Assembly (NCBI GenBank): GCA_905479015.1
Contig: CAJQKV010000014.1
Location: 62,001 to 126,000 of the forward strand
Reading direction: 5' to 3'
From: an uncultured Cyclobacteriaceae bacterium
GTDB lineage: Bacteria > Bacteroidota > Bacteroidia > Cytophagales > Cyclobacteriaceae
Length of the DNA: 64,000 nucleotides
The notes under the pieces were generated by a model, which saw nothing but the letters and a program-made list of their open reading frames with translations, made no database searches and had not been told where the DNA came from. This document shows positions 49,435 through 58,581 of the stretch, piece by piece. Every line of letters starts with the position of its first letter. Positions within the stretch are counted from its first letter, which is position 1. The position numbers and the translations under genes are program-made.

Positions 49435-50331
49435 ATGAAACTTTCAAAAAATAATTATTTAAAAGCTAGAGATTTCATATTGACGAATGCCAGAATGATA
49501 GAAAGGCGTTTATTTGAATTCTATTTTGAAAATGGAAATAAAGAAGGTGTTTTTCATGCCGTTTATGCCTATCGAAATTGTGATGGTGGCTTTGGGCATG
49601 GCATGGAACCTGATACGGCATCCCCTGAAAGTCAACCCCTGTTTAGTGTAATGGCCCTAGAAACTTTAGATGAAGTGGGTTTTCTAAGTGCAGAATTGAT
49701 ATGCAAAGACTTTATGCCCTATTTTGAAAGTATCACCACCGAAAAAGGAGGAATACCCTGGATGTTAAAGCCTAAAACAGAATATCCATGCGGCAACCAT
49801 TTTAATACAGTTAAAGAATGGGCTGCTTTGAGCACTACTGCCCCGCTGCTGGGGATTTTAGAAAAATATAAAATCGATACCCCTTGGATGAAGAAAGCAG
49901 AACAATTTGTTTGGGATGAGATCCACCGGATAAAGGAAAAACATATTTTCTGCTATTTGTGTGTACCGAGAAGACTAAGCTTTTTACAACATACTAAAAA
50001 TAGAAACAAAGCAACACGCGCTATCAAGGATTTAAAAAATTGGATCTTGACTGATGGAGTGATTTGTAAAGATACATCTGATGATGGTTGGGGACTTTAT
50101 GGAAAACCTCATAGTTTAAATTATGCCCCCTCTTCAAAGAGTATGCTTTATTCTTTGTTTACCAAAGAGACCATTGAATCTGATATAAAAGAGCTCATTA
50201 ATAGGCAAAAAAATGATGGGAGATGGGATACTTGGTATGGAATAAGTGAAGGAACAAAATTAGAGTGGGCAGGAATACAAACATTATGGACGTTAAAGAT
50301 TTTGAAGAATTATGATCGTATTGAAAGCTAA
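49435..50331 (+). CDS. Prenyltransferase/squalene-oxidase-repeat-like alpha/alpha-toroid protein
   Basis: 298 residues. Repeats of the alpha/alpha-toroid kind: NCDGGFGHGMEPDTASPESQP, then DGWGLYGKP and INRQKNDGRWDTWYG with WAGIQTLWTLKIL, each like the QW motif (Gln-x3-Gly-x-Trp). No DxDD or DxD triad as in the cyclases or a zinc site as in farnesyltransferases is evident, so it may bind carbohydrate or lipid. No signal peptide. Unknown function; it stands alone downstream of a tRNA, possibly an acquired gene. Confidence 0.65.
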   Translation: MKLSKNNYLKARDFILTNARMIERRLFEFYFENGNKEGVFHAVYAYRNCDGGFGHGMEPDTASPESQPLFSVMALETLDEVGFLSAELICKDFMPYFESITTEKGGIPWMLKPKTEYPCGNHFNTVKEWAALSTTAPLLGILEKYKIDTPWMKKAEQFVWDEIHRIKEKHIFCYLCVPRRLSFLQHTKNRNKATRAIKDLKNWILTDGVICKDTSDDGWGLYGKPHSLNYAPSSKSMLYSLFTKETIESDIKELINRQKNDGRWDTWYGISEGTKLEWAGIQTLWTLKILKNYDRIES

Positions 50332-50335
50332 ATAA

Positions 50336-50518
50336 ATGCAATGGAAGCAGCGTTTAAAAGCAAAGCTTACAATTATATATTCAGGTATTACAGGATGCCA
50401 TCTTGAATTAAATGAGGGAGAAGATACTAATCAAACTGTATTTCATGACTCTGTGTCTTCGATAACAATAAGAAAAGTAACCTATTCTCAATGGGTGGAT
50501 AAATTAAATTCCGAATAA
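50336..50518 (+). CDS. Small ORF, doubtful
   Basis: 60 codons starting four bases after the toroid gene. No known family. The second half (TVFHDSVSSITIRKVTYSQWVDKLNSE in part) looks protein-like, the start less so; an overlapping ORF in another frame begins five bases later. It could be a truncated remnant. Confidence 0.25.
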   Translation: MQWKQRLKAKLTIIYSGITGCHLELNEGEDTNQTVFHDSVSSITIRKVTYSQWVDKLNSE

Positions 50519-50571
50519 GAGTGATTCAAAATGTAAACTTTATTCACCATTACTTCATGAAAGCTGAGATT

Positions 50572-52239
50572 TTACCCTATCCCAAAGGGACTGAACAACA
50601 CCCAAAGGCACAGCACAGCCATAATTAATACAATAGATAACCCTACATCAGACGTCCATTTAAAAGAAAAATTTGAACTACGCTTTTGAAACGTCACCAA
50701 AATAAGATCAGCAGCAGATTGAGGCTTGGTGGCCTTACTTACAGCCATCAGTACCCCCGAACAAAAAAGAAATAAAAACAAAGCGAAGTGTAAGAAATTG
50801 ATTTCTAAAAAATAGGCAGCCCAGCTTCCGGGTAGGGTTACTAAACTACCGTTACCTGACATAAATTCCATTATTAACCGAGTCACTCCAATGCCAAAAC
50901 CTACCCACAAAGTCACAATGGCACCACGCGCATTGATCCAAGGATAGATAAGCCCTAACAAGAATACCGCCGCTATGGGCGGGGAAATGTACGCTTGAAT
51001 ACTTTGTAAATAATGGAAAATCCCACCCCCCATCAATGCTTTCATAAAAGGAATCCAACCTAAACTTAGAATCACCAAAATGATCGTGGAGCTACGCCCA
51101 AAACGAACCAACTGTTTCTCTGTGGCTGTCGGCTTGAATTTTTGATAAAAATCAATAGTCAATAGCGTCGAACTCGAATTAAATGCCGAAGACAATGAAC
51201 TCATCAATGCGGCCAATAATCCCGCAATTGCCAACCCTTTCAATCCCTGGGGTAATAATTGGGTAATCATTGCAGGTAGTGCTTGATCCGCATTACCCAT
51301 TGAAAAAACAATGATCCCTTTTTGCAATAAGGCGTAAGCCACCACACCTGGTAAAAAGAATATGAAAACAGGTAATAACTTTAAATATCCTGCAAATAAA
51401 GCCCCTTTACGTGCATTACTGATGTCTTTCGCTGATAAGGCTCGTTGGACTATGTACTGATCCGTACACCAATACCAAATCCCCAAAATCGGTGCTCCAA
51501 ATAGCATGCCTGTCCAAGGATATTGGGTATCACTCATCGGTCGCCAAAGATTAAAAAACCTATCGACCGGAGGATTTGTTCCTGATTGAGAGGCTATAGA
51601 AAGGGTATTGATGAGCTCATCCCATCCTCCGATCTGATGCAATCCAAAAATAGTCACTACTGCGGTCCCCACCAACAATACAAATGCTTGGACCATGTCG
51701 GTATAGATGACCGCCTTCAAACCACCCAGGACCGTATAAAGCCCCGTGGCCACTACGGTAATGATGGCCCCCGTCCAAAATGGAATATTCAGCACCTCAA
51801 AAACCAGTGCCCCTGCAAAAATAATGAGCGAAATTTTAGTAATGATATACGCCAATATAGAAACTATTGATAAGTAATTTCTACACGCTTGAGAATATCG
51901 CTTCTCCAAAAACTCAGGCATGGTATAAACTCCGGTGCGCATGTAAAAAGGCACAAAAACCCATCCAAAAAGTATCAAAACCAACGCTGCTAATATTTCA
52001 AAATTGGCCATGGGCATGTTGGCACGTGCGCCTGCTCCACTGACACCTAAAATAATCTCTGACCCTATGTTTGATGCAAATAAAGAAGCCCCTATAACTA
52101 CCCAAGACTGATCTTTGCCAGCCAAAAAATAATCGACAGAAGAAAATTCTTTATCCTCCTTCCCTTTTGATGCCCATCGAGCGATCCAAAGAATAATGGC
52201 GAAATAACATGCGATAATTGAATAATCTAAGACCTCCAT
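50572..52239 (-). CDS. Sodium/solute symporter (SGLT type)
   Basis: SSS-family transporter driving sugar or related solute uptake with Na+. Start set at MEVLDYSIIACYFAI; the upstream ATG adds 17 basic residues unlike the family. About 555 residues, 13-14 transmembrane helices. Typical motifs: DYFLAGKDQSWVVIGASLFASNIGSE, GVYTMPEFLEKRYS, GGLKAVIYTDMVQAFVLL, ALMSSLSSAFNSSSTLLTIDFYQKF. Last gene of the PhyH-SDR-Dabb-symporter group, so likely imports its substrate. Confidence 0.92.
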   Translation of the reverse strand: MEVLDYSIIACYFAIILWIARWASKGKEDKEFSSVDYFLAGKDQSWVVIGASLFASNIGSEIILGVSGAGARANMPMANFEILAALVLILFGWVFVPFYMRTGVYTMPEFLEKRYSQACRNYLSIVSILAYIITKISLIIFAGALVFEVLNIPFWTGAIITVVATGLYTVLGGLKAVIYTDMVQAFVLLVGTAVVTIFGLHQIGGWDELINTLSIASQSGTNPPVDRFFNLWRPMSDTQYPWTGMLFGAPILGIWYWCTDQYIVQRALSAKDISNARKGALFAGYLKLLPVFIFFLPGVVAYALLQKGIIVFSMGNADQALPAMITQLLPQGLKGLAIAGLLAALMSSLSSAFNSSSTLLTIDFYQKFKPTATEKQLVRFGRSSTIILVILSLGWIPFMKALMGGGIFHYLQSIQAYISPPIAAVFLLGLIYPWINARGAIVTLWVGFGIGVTRLIMEFMSGNGSLVTLPGSWAAYFLEINFLHFALFLFLFCSGVLMAVSKATKPQSAADLILVTFQKRSSNFSFKWTSDVGLSIVLIMAVLCLWVLFSPFGIG

Positions 52240-52307
52240 TTTTTTAGTTTTTTGTAATAGAAAAAATTTATTATTTTTTCTATTACGCAAATTATTTTTT
52301 TAATGTT

Positions 52308-52733
52308 TTAAGGAAGGGCCCAGTAGTCAACCACAAAGACTTTTTCCAAAAAAGGTTGAAGGCTCGCTACGAAGGCCTGATGATCGGGGTGCGGCGTATA
52401 GACGAGATCTCGATCTTCCTCAGATTCAAAAGAAACCAAGTAGCAATGTGTAAAGCCCTGATGAAAATCTTCAGGACTGTCATTGATCCCCCATTCAAAA
52501 TCTTTTATTACAGAAATAGTTGATTGAAGTGCGTTAAAAGCCTTATTTAATTTTTGAACCTCCTTCTCAGGTGCGGTATCCTTAAATTTAAATAAAACCA
52601 TATGGCGCAATACCTTAGGGGATGGCTTTTCTTGTTGATCCATTGTATCTGATTGGGTAGGCCCAGAACAAGCGTAGTTCAAGGTCCCAATTAAAAATAA
52701 AAAAATAGACAAAGTATAGATTCTGTATTTCAT
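52308..52733 (-). CDS. Dabb-domain lipoprotein
   Basis: 141 residues. Signal with lipobox LNYAC (Cys about 22). The rest is one stress-responsive A/B barrel (Dabb) domain: LRHMVLFKFKDTAPEKEV, FEWGINDSPEDFHQGFTHCYLVSFESEEDRDLVYTPHPDHQAFV. Dabb proteins form dimeric barrels; enzymatic role unknown. Between the SDR and symporter genes. Confidence 0.85.
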   Translation of the reverse strand: MKYRIYTLSIFLFLIGTLNYACSGPTQSDTMDQQEKPSPKVLRHMVLFKFKDTAPEKEVQKLNKAFNALQSTISVIKDFEWGINDSPEDFHQGFTHCYLVSFESEEDRDLVYTPHPDHQAFVASLQPFLEKVFVVDYWALP

Positions 52734-52771
52734 ATTAAAATTTCTTATCTAGTGATGGTTAAATTTATCTT

Positions 52772-53566
52772 TCATAATATACCTCCCATACTCCCACCGT
52801 CAACCTTGATCACCGCACCGTTGGTAGCCGAGGAAAGTGGACTTGAAAAATAGGTAATGGTATCGGCAATTTCTTTTACCTCAGCAAACCGCTGTAATAA
52901 GGAACTCTTTCGAGCGTCATTAAAAAATGCTTTGGATACCGCTGCCTTTGTTTTATTTTCTTTGGCGGCAACAGTTGCCAAAAATTCTTCGGCCCCTTTT
53001 GTCAAAGTTGATCCCGGCACAATGGTATTCACAGTAACCCCAGAACCTGAGGTGAGCTGTGAGATACCTCTTGAAAGGCTGAGTAAAGCCGCTTTGGTCG
53101 TACTGTAAGCGATCAAATCTTCTGGGACCAACGTGGCACATTCGCTTGAGATAAATAATATGCGTCCCCAATCTCGATGCAACATTTTCGGAAGAACATA
53201 CTTAGACAAACGGACACCACTCATCAAATTCACTTCAATCTGACGATACCAATCCTCATCACTCGTTTTAGTAAATGAGGCTGATGAATAAATACCCACA
53301 TTATTGATGAGTATATCAACCTCGGAAAGTTGCCCGAGTAAGGCTTTAATTTGATCAGGATATAAAAAATCCGCAGCAACCCCTTTGACTTCGACTTCAT
53401 TAAATTCTTTTCGGAGTTTCTCCACGGCCGTTGACACCCCAACCGCTCCTCTACCATTGAGAATCACATGCACCCCCTCTTGAGCCAAGGCCCGGGCTGT
53501 CGCCCACCCAATGCCGGAGGTCGACCCCGTGATGAAAGCCGTTTTTCCTTGTAGTTTTAAGTTCAT
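52772..53566 (-). CDS. Short-chain dehydrogenase/reductase
   Basis: 264 residues. Cofactor motif ITGSTSGIGWATARALA, NNVGIYSSASF in the NNAG place, catalytic Ser in FISSECATLVPEDLIAYSTTKAAL with Tyr-x3-Lys, C-terminal SSATNGAVIKVDGGSMGG. Resembles glucose/ribitol-dehydrogenase-type SDRs. Follows PhyH by 26 bases; substrate likely the transported compound. Confidence 0.9.
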   Translation of the reverse strand: MNLKLQGKTAFITGSTSGIGWATARALAQEGVHVILNGRGAVGVSTAVEKLRKEFNEVEVKGVAADFLYPDQIKALLGQLSEVDILINNVGIYSSASFTKTSDEDWYRQIEVNLMSGVRLSKYVLPKMLHRDWGRILFISSECATLVPEDLIAYSTTKAALLSLSRGISQLTSGSGVTVNTIVPGSTLTKGAEEFLATVAAKENKTKAAVSKAFFNDARKSSLLQRFAEVKEIADTITYFSSPLSSATNGAVIKVDGGSMGGIL

Positions 53567-53592
53567 TCCTTTTTAAATCTGGATTTAGAGAT

Positions 53593-54576
53593 TTACCATT
53601 CTTTTAACCCTAATAATTTTTGTCCCAAAGTTGACAATCTTGCCGTCTCATATTTGGTCTGCTCCCACTTTCTTGGGTCTCCAGGAAAAGCATACCCTTC
53701 AGGAGCCCTACGGTTTTTCCAAGAATCAATGCGCCATGCTTTTAAACTTTCATTGGACTCTTGGGCAGGCATCATTGAAATATATTGAGCCATTCTTACA
53801 CTCCTCTCAGATTTGTTCGGGCGAATACCATGGGGCTGTGTACTATTAAAAATAAGTAAATCCCCTGCTTCCAACAACACTTTTACTAGTTTATCTTCAA
53901 GCTCGGTAATATCGGGTTTAAAATGATCTCGGTCTGACGGCTGACTTAACTTCCAACGATCGTAATTTTTGTACAACCAAGGAATGCATTGAAATCCACC
54001 CATATTTTCATCTAACTGATCTGCCAGCGCTAAGACCCCTTGGACATTTTGTGGCTTAGTTTCTGGGTCATAATCCCAATGAATAAACCCCTTATATTCA
54101 TGTCCGGGACGCATGGGAACATTTAAATTGGCTCTGTCTATGGTGCTCCATAATTTTTCCGTGCCCCAAATATCAACAAAGGCATCATAAACCTTTTGAG
54201 TTTGGCGATTATCCCAAAGTGTTTGGTGGTTATAGGCTTCCACCATACCCGTTCCCGCCAATTCTTTCATTTGCATTTCGGCACGAGGCGGCGTATACCA
54301 AGAAGTTTGGTCCTGAGGATCTTTTTCTTCAAATTCCCAAAGAAAAGCAGCTGTACTTTGAACTTGCTCACGATGAACAGCATTTTTAATGACTACATAA
54401 CCGTTTTCTTTCCAGAATTTCCACTGATCCATGGACAGCACTCTGAGCTCTTTTGGGTGGGCTTGTGTGCGCAATTTTACATTACTGCTTTTGGCAGTAG
54501 ATGGATTTCCAGGTATGTCTTTATGTGCATTGTTTGCATCCATGGTAGGCCTCATTGTTTGTTGTTCCTTTTTCAT
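53593..54576 (-). CDS. Phytanoyl-CoA dioxygenase (PhyH) family protein
   Basis: Fe(II)/2-oxoglutarate oxygenase, 327 residues. The metal triad is HWDYD (His-x-Asp) and the distal His in NSTQPHGIRPNKSERSVRMAQY, where the following Arg can bind 2-oxoglutarate. Preceded by a disordered polar stretch (about 1-40) with no signal peptide. Head of a minus-strand group opposite an AraC regulator, so it is probably inducible by the group's substrate, unknown here. Confidence 0.87.
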   Translation of the reverse strand: MKKEQQTMRPTMDANNAHKDIPGNPSTAKSSNVKLRTQAHPKELRVLSMDQWKFWKENGYVVIKNAVHREQVQSTAAFLWEFEEKDPQDQTSWYTPPRAEMQMKELAGTGMVEAYNHQTLWDNRQTQKVYDAFVDIWGTEKLWSTIDRANLNVPMRPGHEYKGFIHWDYDPETKPQNVQGVLALADQLDENMGGFQCIPWLYKNYDRWKLSQPSDRDHFKPDITELEDKLVKVLLEAGDLLIFNSTQPHGIRPNKSERSVRMAQYISMMPAQESNESLKAWRIDSWKNRRAPEGYAFPGDPRKWEQTKYETARLSTLGQKLLGLKEW

Positions 54577-54643
54577 AAATGGACAAATTTTAATGATCTC
54601 GTATACAAATCTGACCCATTAATTTATTAAAAAACGGACCGTA

Positions 54644-54677
54644 TTTGACTTATTATTGAACAATATTGATATTTTTG
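54644..54677 (+). promoter_or_regulatory. Possible promoter of the AraC-type regulator
   Basis: TTTG at 54644-54647 and TATTTTTG at 54670-54677, 22 bases apart, long but within the accepted spacing. 37 bases before the regulator's ATG. Confidence 0.5.
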
Positions 54678-54714
54678 TAATTAATGTTCGAGTAATTTGT
54701 TTATATTGTATTAA

Positions 54715-55566
54715 ATGAAAGTTCAACTTGAAAACATACACAGCCAGAACAAGCGATCTTTTACCTTGATGTTTGATCCTAAGTTAAGTGATGTATTCTT
54801 TTGGCATTTTCATCCCGAATACGAACTGGTGTATATCGAGGCAGAATCTGGTTCTCGCCATGTTGGGGATCATATATCCACATTTAAAAACCATAATTTG
54901 GTCTTGATCGGCTCCAATATTCCACACCTAAATTTCGATTACGGTATAAAAACTTCCTATCGCAAGGTCGTCGTTCATTTCCAAAAAAGATTTATTGAGG
55001 ATCATATTAATGAGCTCACAGAACTCATAGATATTAAAAACCTTTTCGAAAAATCTCAGCATGGATTGTCCTTCCAAGGCAACCTCATTAAAGAGCTAGG
55101 TCAAAAATTATTCCTTTTACAAAATCTCAATCCCCTCAATCAATATTTGAGTCTCATGGAAATCCTGAATGACCTCACAAAATATCCTCAGATTGAGTGG
55201 TTACATGACCAACCTGTTCTTCATAAATACAGCCATAAAGAACAAGATAGATTGAGGTCAATTTATGCTTTTGTTGATCAATATTATGAGCGCAAAATAT
55301 CCCTGAGTGAAATAGCTGAAATTAGCAACATGAGTATTGAAGCTTTTTGCAGATACTTCAAAAAAACGACGCATCAAACGTTCACCCAGTTCCTCAATAG
55401 TTACCGAATCAGTCAATCTAAACGCCATTTAATCGCTGGAAAAAGTATTGGTAATGCCTGTTATGCTTCTGGATTTGAGAGCTTATCCTATTACCACCGT
55501 GTGTTTAAAAAAATCACCAAAGAAAGCCCCAGTGATTTTAAAAAAAGACATGTAAACCCGCATTGA
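54715..55566 (+). CDS. AraC-family transcriptional regulator
   Basis: 283 residues. N-terminal cupin sensor domain (FFWHFHPEYELVYIEAESGSRHVGDH, VLIGSNIPHLNF) and C-terminal double helix-turn-helix (ISLSEIAEISNMSIEAFCRYFKKTTHQTF, IGNACYASGFESLSYYHRVFKKITKESPSDFKK). Divergent from the PhyH-led group with 138 bases between, so the probable regulator of that group in response to a sugar-like ligand. Confidence 0.93.
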   Translation: MKVQLENIHSQNKRSFTLMFDPKLSDVFFWHFHPEYELVYIEAESGSRHVGDHISTFKNHNLVLIGSNIPHLNFDYGIKTSYRKVVVHFQKRFIEDHINELTELIDIKNLFEKSQHGLSFQGNLIKELGQKLFLLQNLNPLNQYLSLMEILNDLTKYPQIEWLHDQPVLHKYSHKEQDRLRSIYAFVDQYYERKISLSEIAEISNMSIEAFCRYFKKTTHQTFTQFLNSYRISQSKRHLIAGKSIGNACYASGFESLSYYHRVFKKITKESPSDFKKRHVNPH

Positions 55567-55617
55567 TTCAACCTGCGGTATTGAGTGTAGGGGATCACTC
55601 CTCACCGAGACAAATGC

Positions 55618-57147
55618 CTAGATATTGTCAACAACCACTTTATATTTAGGATCTTCCAGGACATTAACTTCTATCAACTTGTCCGCATTTTTAAGTAATT
55701 TTTGGCAGTCATTGCTCAAGAATTTCAAATGTACTTTTTTGCCCACCTTCAGGTAACGTTCCGTAATTTTATTCAATGCTTCTATGGCAGACATATCCAC
55801 AATGCGACTTTCCTTAAAATCAATGATCACTTCATCAGGGTCGTCGAATATTTCAAACTTCTCATTGAATGCCGTCACTGAACCAAAAAATAGGGGTCCA
55901 AAAATTTCATAATGCTTCACTCCATTTTCATCGATGAACTTTCTGGCACGAATACGCTTGGCATTGTCCCAAGCAAAGACCAAAGCGGCAATGATCACAC
56001 CCACCACAACAGCCAAAGCTAGATTGTGAAGAAAAATAGTGACCAAAGTAACCGTAACCATGACAAAAATATCAGATTTAGGCATTTTATTAAAGGTCCG
56101 CAAACTTGCCCATTCGAAGGTACCAATGGCTACCATAATCATCAAGCCGGTCAATGCTGCCATGGGCAACTGCTCGATAAGTGCTGCGCCAAACATAACA
56201 ATGACCAAAAGCCCTATCGCCGCTACGATTCCTGACAATCTGGCCCGGGCACCCGAGGAAATATTGATTAGGCTTTGTCCCAGCATGGCACAACCTCCCA
56301 TTCCTGAGAAGACACCCGATAACATGTTGGCCATCCCTTGTGCAATGGCTTCCTTATTTCCACGGCCCCGTGTTTCTGTAATTTCATCAATGATGTTGAG
56401 GGTCAATAAGCTTTCAATCAGTCCTACGCCCGCAACGATTACTGAATAAGGTAAAATCAGCATAAACGTTGCCATGTTCAATGGAATATTGGGAATATGA
56501 AAGGGTGGAAAACCACCCTGTATGGAAGCCATATCACCCACTGTTTTGGTGTCAATGCCAAAACCCCATACAATCCCAAAAATAACCAATATGGCCGTCA
56601 ATGAAGCCGGAATCACTTTGGTCAACTTGGGTAAGCCCCAAATGATCAACATCGTCAGAGCCACTAGACCTAATAAAATATATAAAGAGGTTCCGGTGAG
56701 CCACGCACCTGAGACATCTTTGAATTGTTCTAGTTGGGACATGAAAATAATGATGGCCAGGCCATTGACAAATCCAAAAATAACCGGATGGGGGACCAAG
56801 CGCATCAATTTACCCAATTTAAAAAAACCTGCTAAGGCTTGAATAATGCCTGCCAAGATGACGGCGGCAAATACATATTCCTTGCCATGAGAGATGGCCA
56901 AGGAAACGATAACCACCGCTACGGCGCCCGTTGCACCGGAAATCATACCTGGCCTGCCTCCAAAGACGGCAGCAACGATCCCCATCACAAATGCGGAATA
57001 TAAACCCGTCAAAGGGGACAAGCCCGCAATTAAAGCAAACGCGACGGCTTCAGGAACCAACGCCAAGGCAACCGTCAAACCAGACAATACTTCTGTTTGG
57101 TAATTCACTTTTTGAGTGAAGTCGAACAAATTCAAATATTTTTTCAT
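55618..57147 (-). CDS. SulP family anion transporter with STAS domain
   Basis: 509 residues. SulP membrane domain, about 10-12 helices, with opening SGLTVALALVPEAVAFALIAGLSPLTGLYSAF; a cytoplasmic STAS domain from about residue 395 (EVIIDFKESRIVDMSAIEALNKI). Members carry sulfate, bicarbonate or other anions; the substrate here cannot be told. No adjacent carbonic anhydrase or cys genes. Single gene. Confidence 0.92.
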   Translation of the reverse strand: MKKYLNLFDFTQKVNYQTEVLSGLTVALALVPEAVAFALIAGLSPLTGLYSAFVMGIVAAVFGGRPGMISGATGAVAVVIVSLAISHGKEYVFAAVILAGIIQALAGFFKLGKLMRLVPHPVIFGFVNGLAIIIFMSQLEQFKDVSGAWLTGTSLYILLGLVALTMLIIWGLPKLTKVIPASLTAILVIFGIVWGFGIDTKTVGDMASIQGGFPPFHIPNIPLNMATFMLILPYSVIVAGVGLIESLLTLNIIDEITETRGRGNKEAIAQGMANMLSGVFSGMGGCAMLGQSLINISSGARARLSGIVAAIGLLVIVMFGAALIEQLPMAALTGLMIMVAIGTFEWASLRTFNKMPKSDIFVMVTVTLVTIFLHNLALAVVVGVIIAALVFAWDNAKRIRARKFIDENGVKHYEIFGPLFFGSVTAFNEKFEIFDDPDEVIIDFKESRIVDMSAIEALNKITERYLKVGKKVHLKFLSNDCQKLLKNADKLIEVNVLEDPKYKVVVDNI

Positions 57148-57677
57148 ATGTAACAGTCAGATGAACTTATATGCGTTCAGCCTAATTTTTTAAATGGAAT
57201 TAAAAAGATGGGGTAAGAATCGGATGAGTAATGAAAAAATAAAAAGATCAACCTTAATTCCGGAATTCAAATAGAAAATAAGTTTTCATTCTTACTTTTT
57301 TATATTTTAAGGCGGCAAAAATGACATTAATTAAAGACTATAACAAAAAGAATGTATTTAAATTAGGCCCTTTTGAAATTTATCTTTAAAAAAAACGATT
57401 TCAGCGCTAATAATATTAGATTAATGACACTTATTTTTATTTTAAAAAATTTTAATTGGAAATTGTAATGACCTCTTTTGAGTAAAAAAGACTTTTCATA
57501 TGTTTGTCTAGTCATCCAAAAGATGATGCCTTACTTCTCAAAAAAATCAATGAATGTAAATTCAACCCTACATTTTAATGTATTTCTGACATCTTTGTCA
57601 AGCACAGTATTTCAAAATAATAAATGAGATGAAAAAAACGGCAAAAAATAAATTTACTGATCTATCAAATCTAGCTT
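57148..57677. other. Divergent AT-rich intergenic region
   Basis: 530 bases between SulP and the ABC gene. Only short ORFs, poly-A/T runs and no firm promoter match. Nothing else seen. Confidence 0.4.
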
Positions 57678-58562
57678 ATGCATAAATTAATTATCAAAGA
57701 CCTTTCCAAAACTTATGCCAATGGAGTCAAAGCCCTAGACGGCGTATCTATTGAAATAGAAAATGGTTTATTTGGCCTCTTAGGGCCCAACGGTGCTGGA
57801 AAATCCTCCCTCATGCGCACCCTTGCTACACTTCAGGAAGCTGACAGTGGCTCCGCAAAACTCAATGACATTGATATTTTTAAACAACCCCATGAACTCC
57901 GACAAGTACTGGGGTATTTGCCTCAAGAATTTGGTGTTTATCCGCGCATCAGTGCAGAACAATTGCTCAACCATTTGGCAATTCTAAAAGGTATCACCAA
58001 GACTTCAGAACGGAAAGAAGTGGTAAAATATTTATTGAATAAAGTCAATCTTTATGATCAAAGGAAAAAAAGTGTCAAAGGATTTTCAGGAGGTATGAAA
58101 CAGCGCGTGGGCATTGCCCAAACTTTATTGGGTAATCCCAAACTCATTATCGTCGATGAACCTACCGCAGGTTTAGATCCAGGAGAAAGAAATCGATTTT
58201 ATAATTTATTGGCGGATGTGGGTAAAGAAGTCATTGTGATTCTTTCCACCCATATTGTGGATGATGTACGTGAACTTTGTACCAAAATGGCCATCATGAA
58301 TGAAGGGCGTATCGTTTATCATGGCTCCCCTGATGACGCCATGAATGCCTTACAAGGAAAAGTGTACCAAAAAATAGTAAGCAGAGAGACCTTAGATACT
58401 TACGCCGAGCAATACCAAATTATATCCAATAAAATGGTGGGTGGAAAACCACTCATACATGTCTATAGTGATACCGATCCGCAAAATGATTTTGAACAAG
58501 TCAAACCCAATCTTGAGGATGTTTTCTTTTCGAAAATCAATACATCTCATCAACTTGTTTAA
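57678..58562 (+). CDS. ABC transporter ATP-binding protein
   Basis: 294 residues, ATPase of an ABC-2 exporter. Walker A GPNGAGKSSLMRT, Q-loop LGYLPQEFGVYP, signature FSGGMKQRVGIAQ, Walker B LIIVDEPTAGLDP, switch His in LSTHIVDDV. The C-terminal 70 residues fit the extra domain of Nod/bacitracin-type exporters. The partner permease begins 19 bases downstream. Confidence 0.94.
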   Translation: MHKLIIKDLSKTYANGVKALDGVSIEIENGLFGLLGPNGAGKSSLMRTLATLQEADSGSAKLNDIDIFKQPHELRQVLGYLPQEFGVYPRISAEQLLNHLAILKGITKTSERKEVVKYLLNKVNLYDQRKKSVKGFSGGMKQRVGIAQTLLGNPKLIIVDEPTAGLDPGERNRFYNLLADVGKEVIVILSTHIVDDVRELCTKMAIMNEGRIVYHGSPDDAMNALQGKVYQKIVSRETLDTYAEQYQIISNKMVGGKPLIHVYSDTDPQNDFEQVKPNLEDVFFSKINTSHQLV

Positions 58563-58581
58563 TCATTAAAACCTCACTTTT

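Noticed and set aside
49068-52000. Integrated element using tRNA-Arg as attachment site
   Set aside because: No integrase and no repeat of the tRNA 3' end were seen downstream.
54196-54630. 144-codon plus-strand ORF opposite PhyH
   Set aside because: Antisense to the PhyH gene and runs into the shared promoter region; no recognisable domain.
56039-56449. 136-codon plus-strand ORF inside the SulP gene
   Set aside because: Antisense shadow of a membrane protein; low-complexity Thr/Ile/Pro-rich product without family features.
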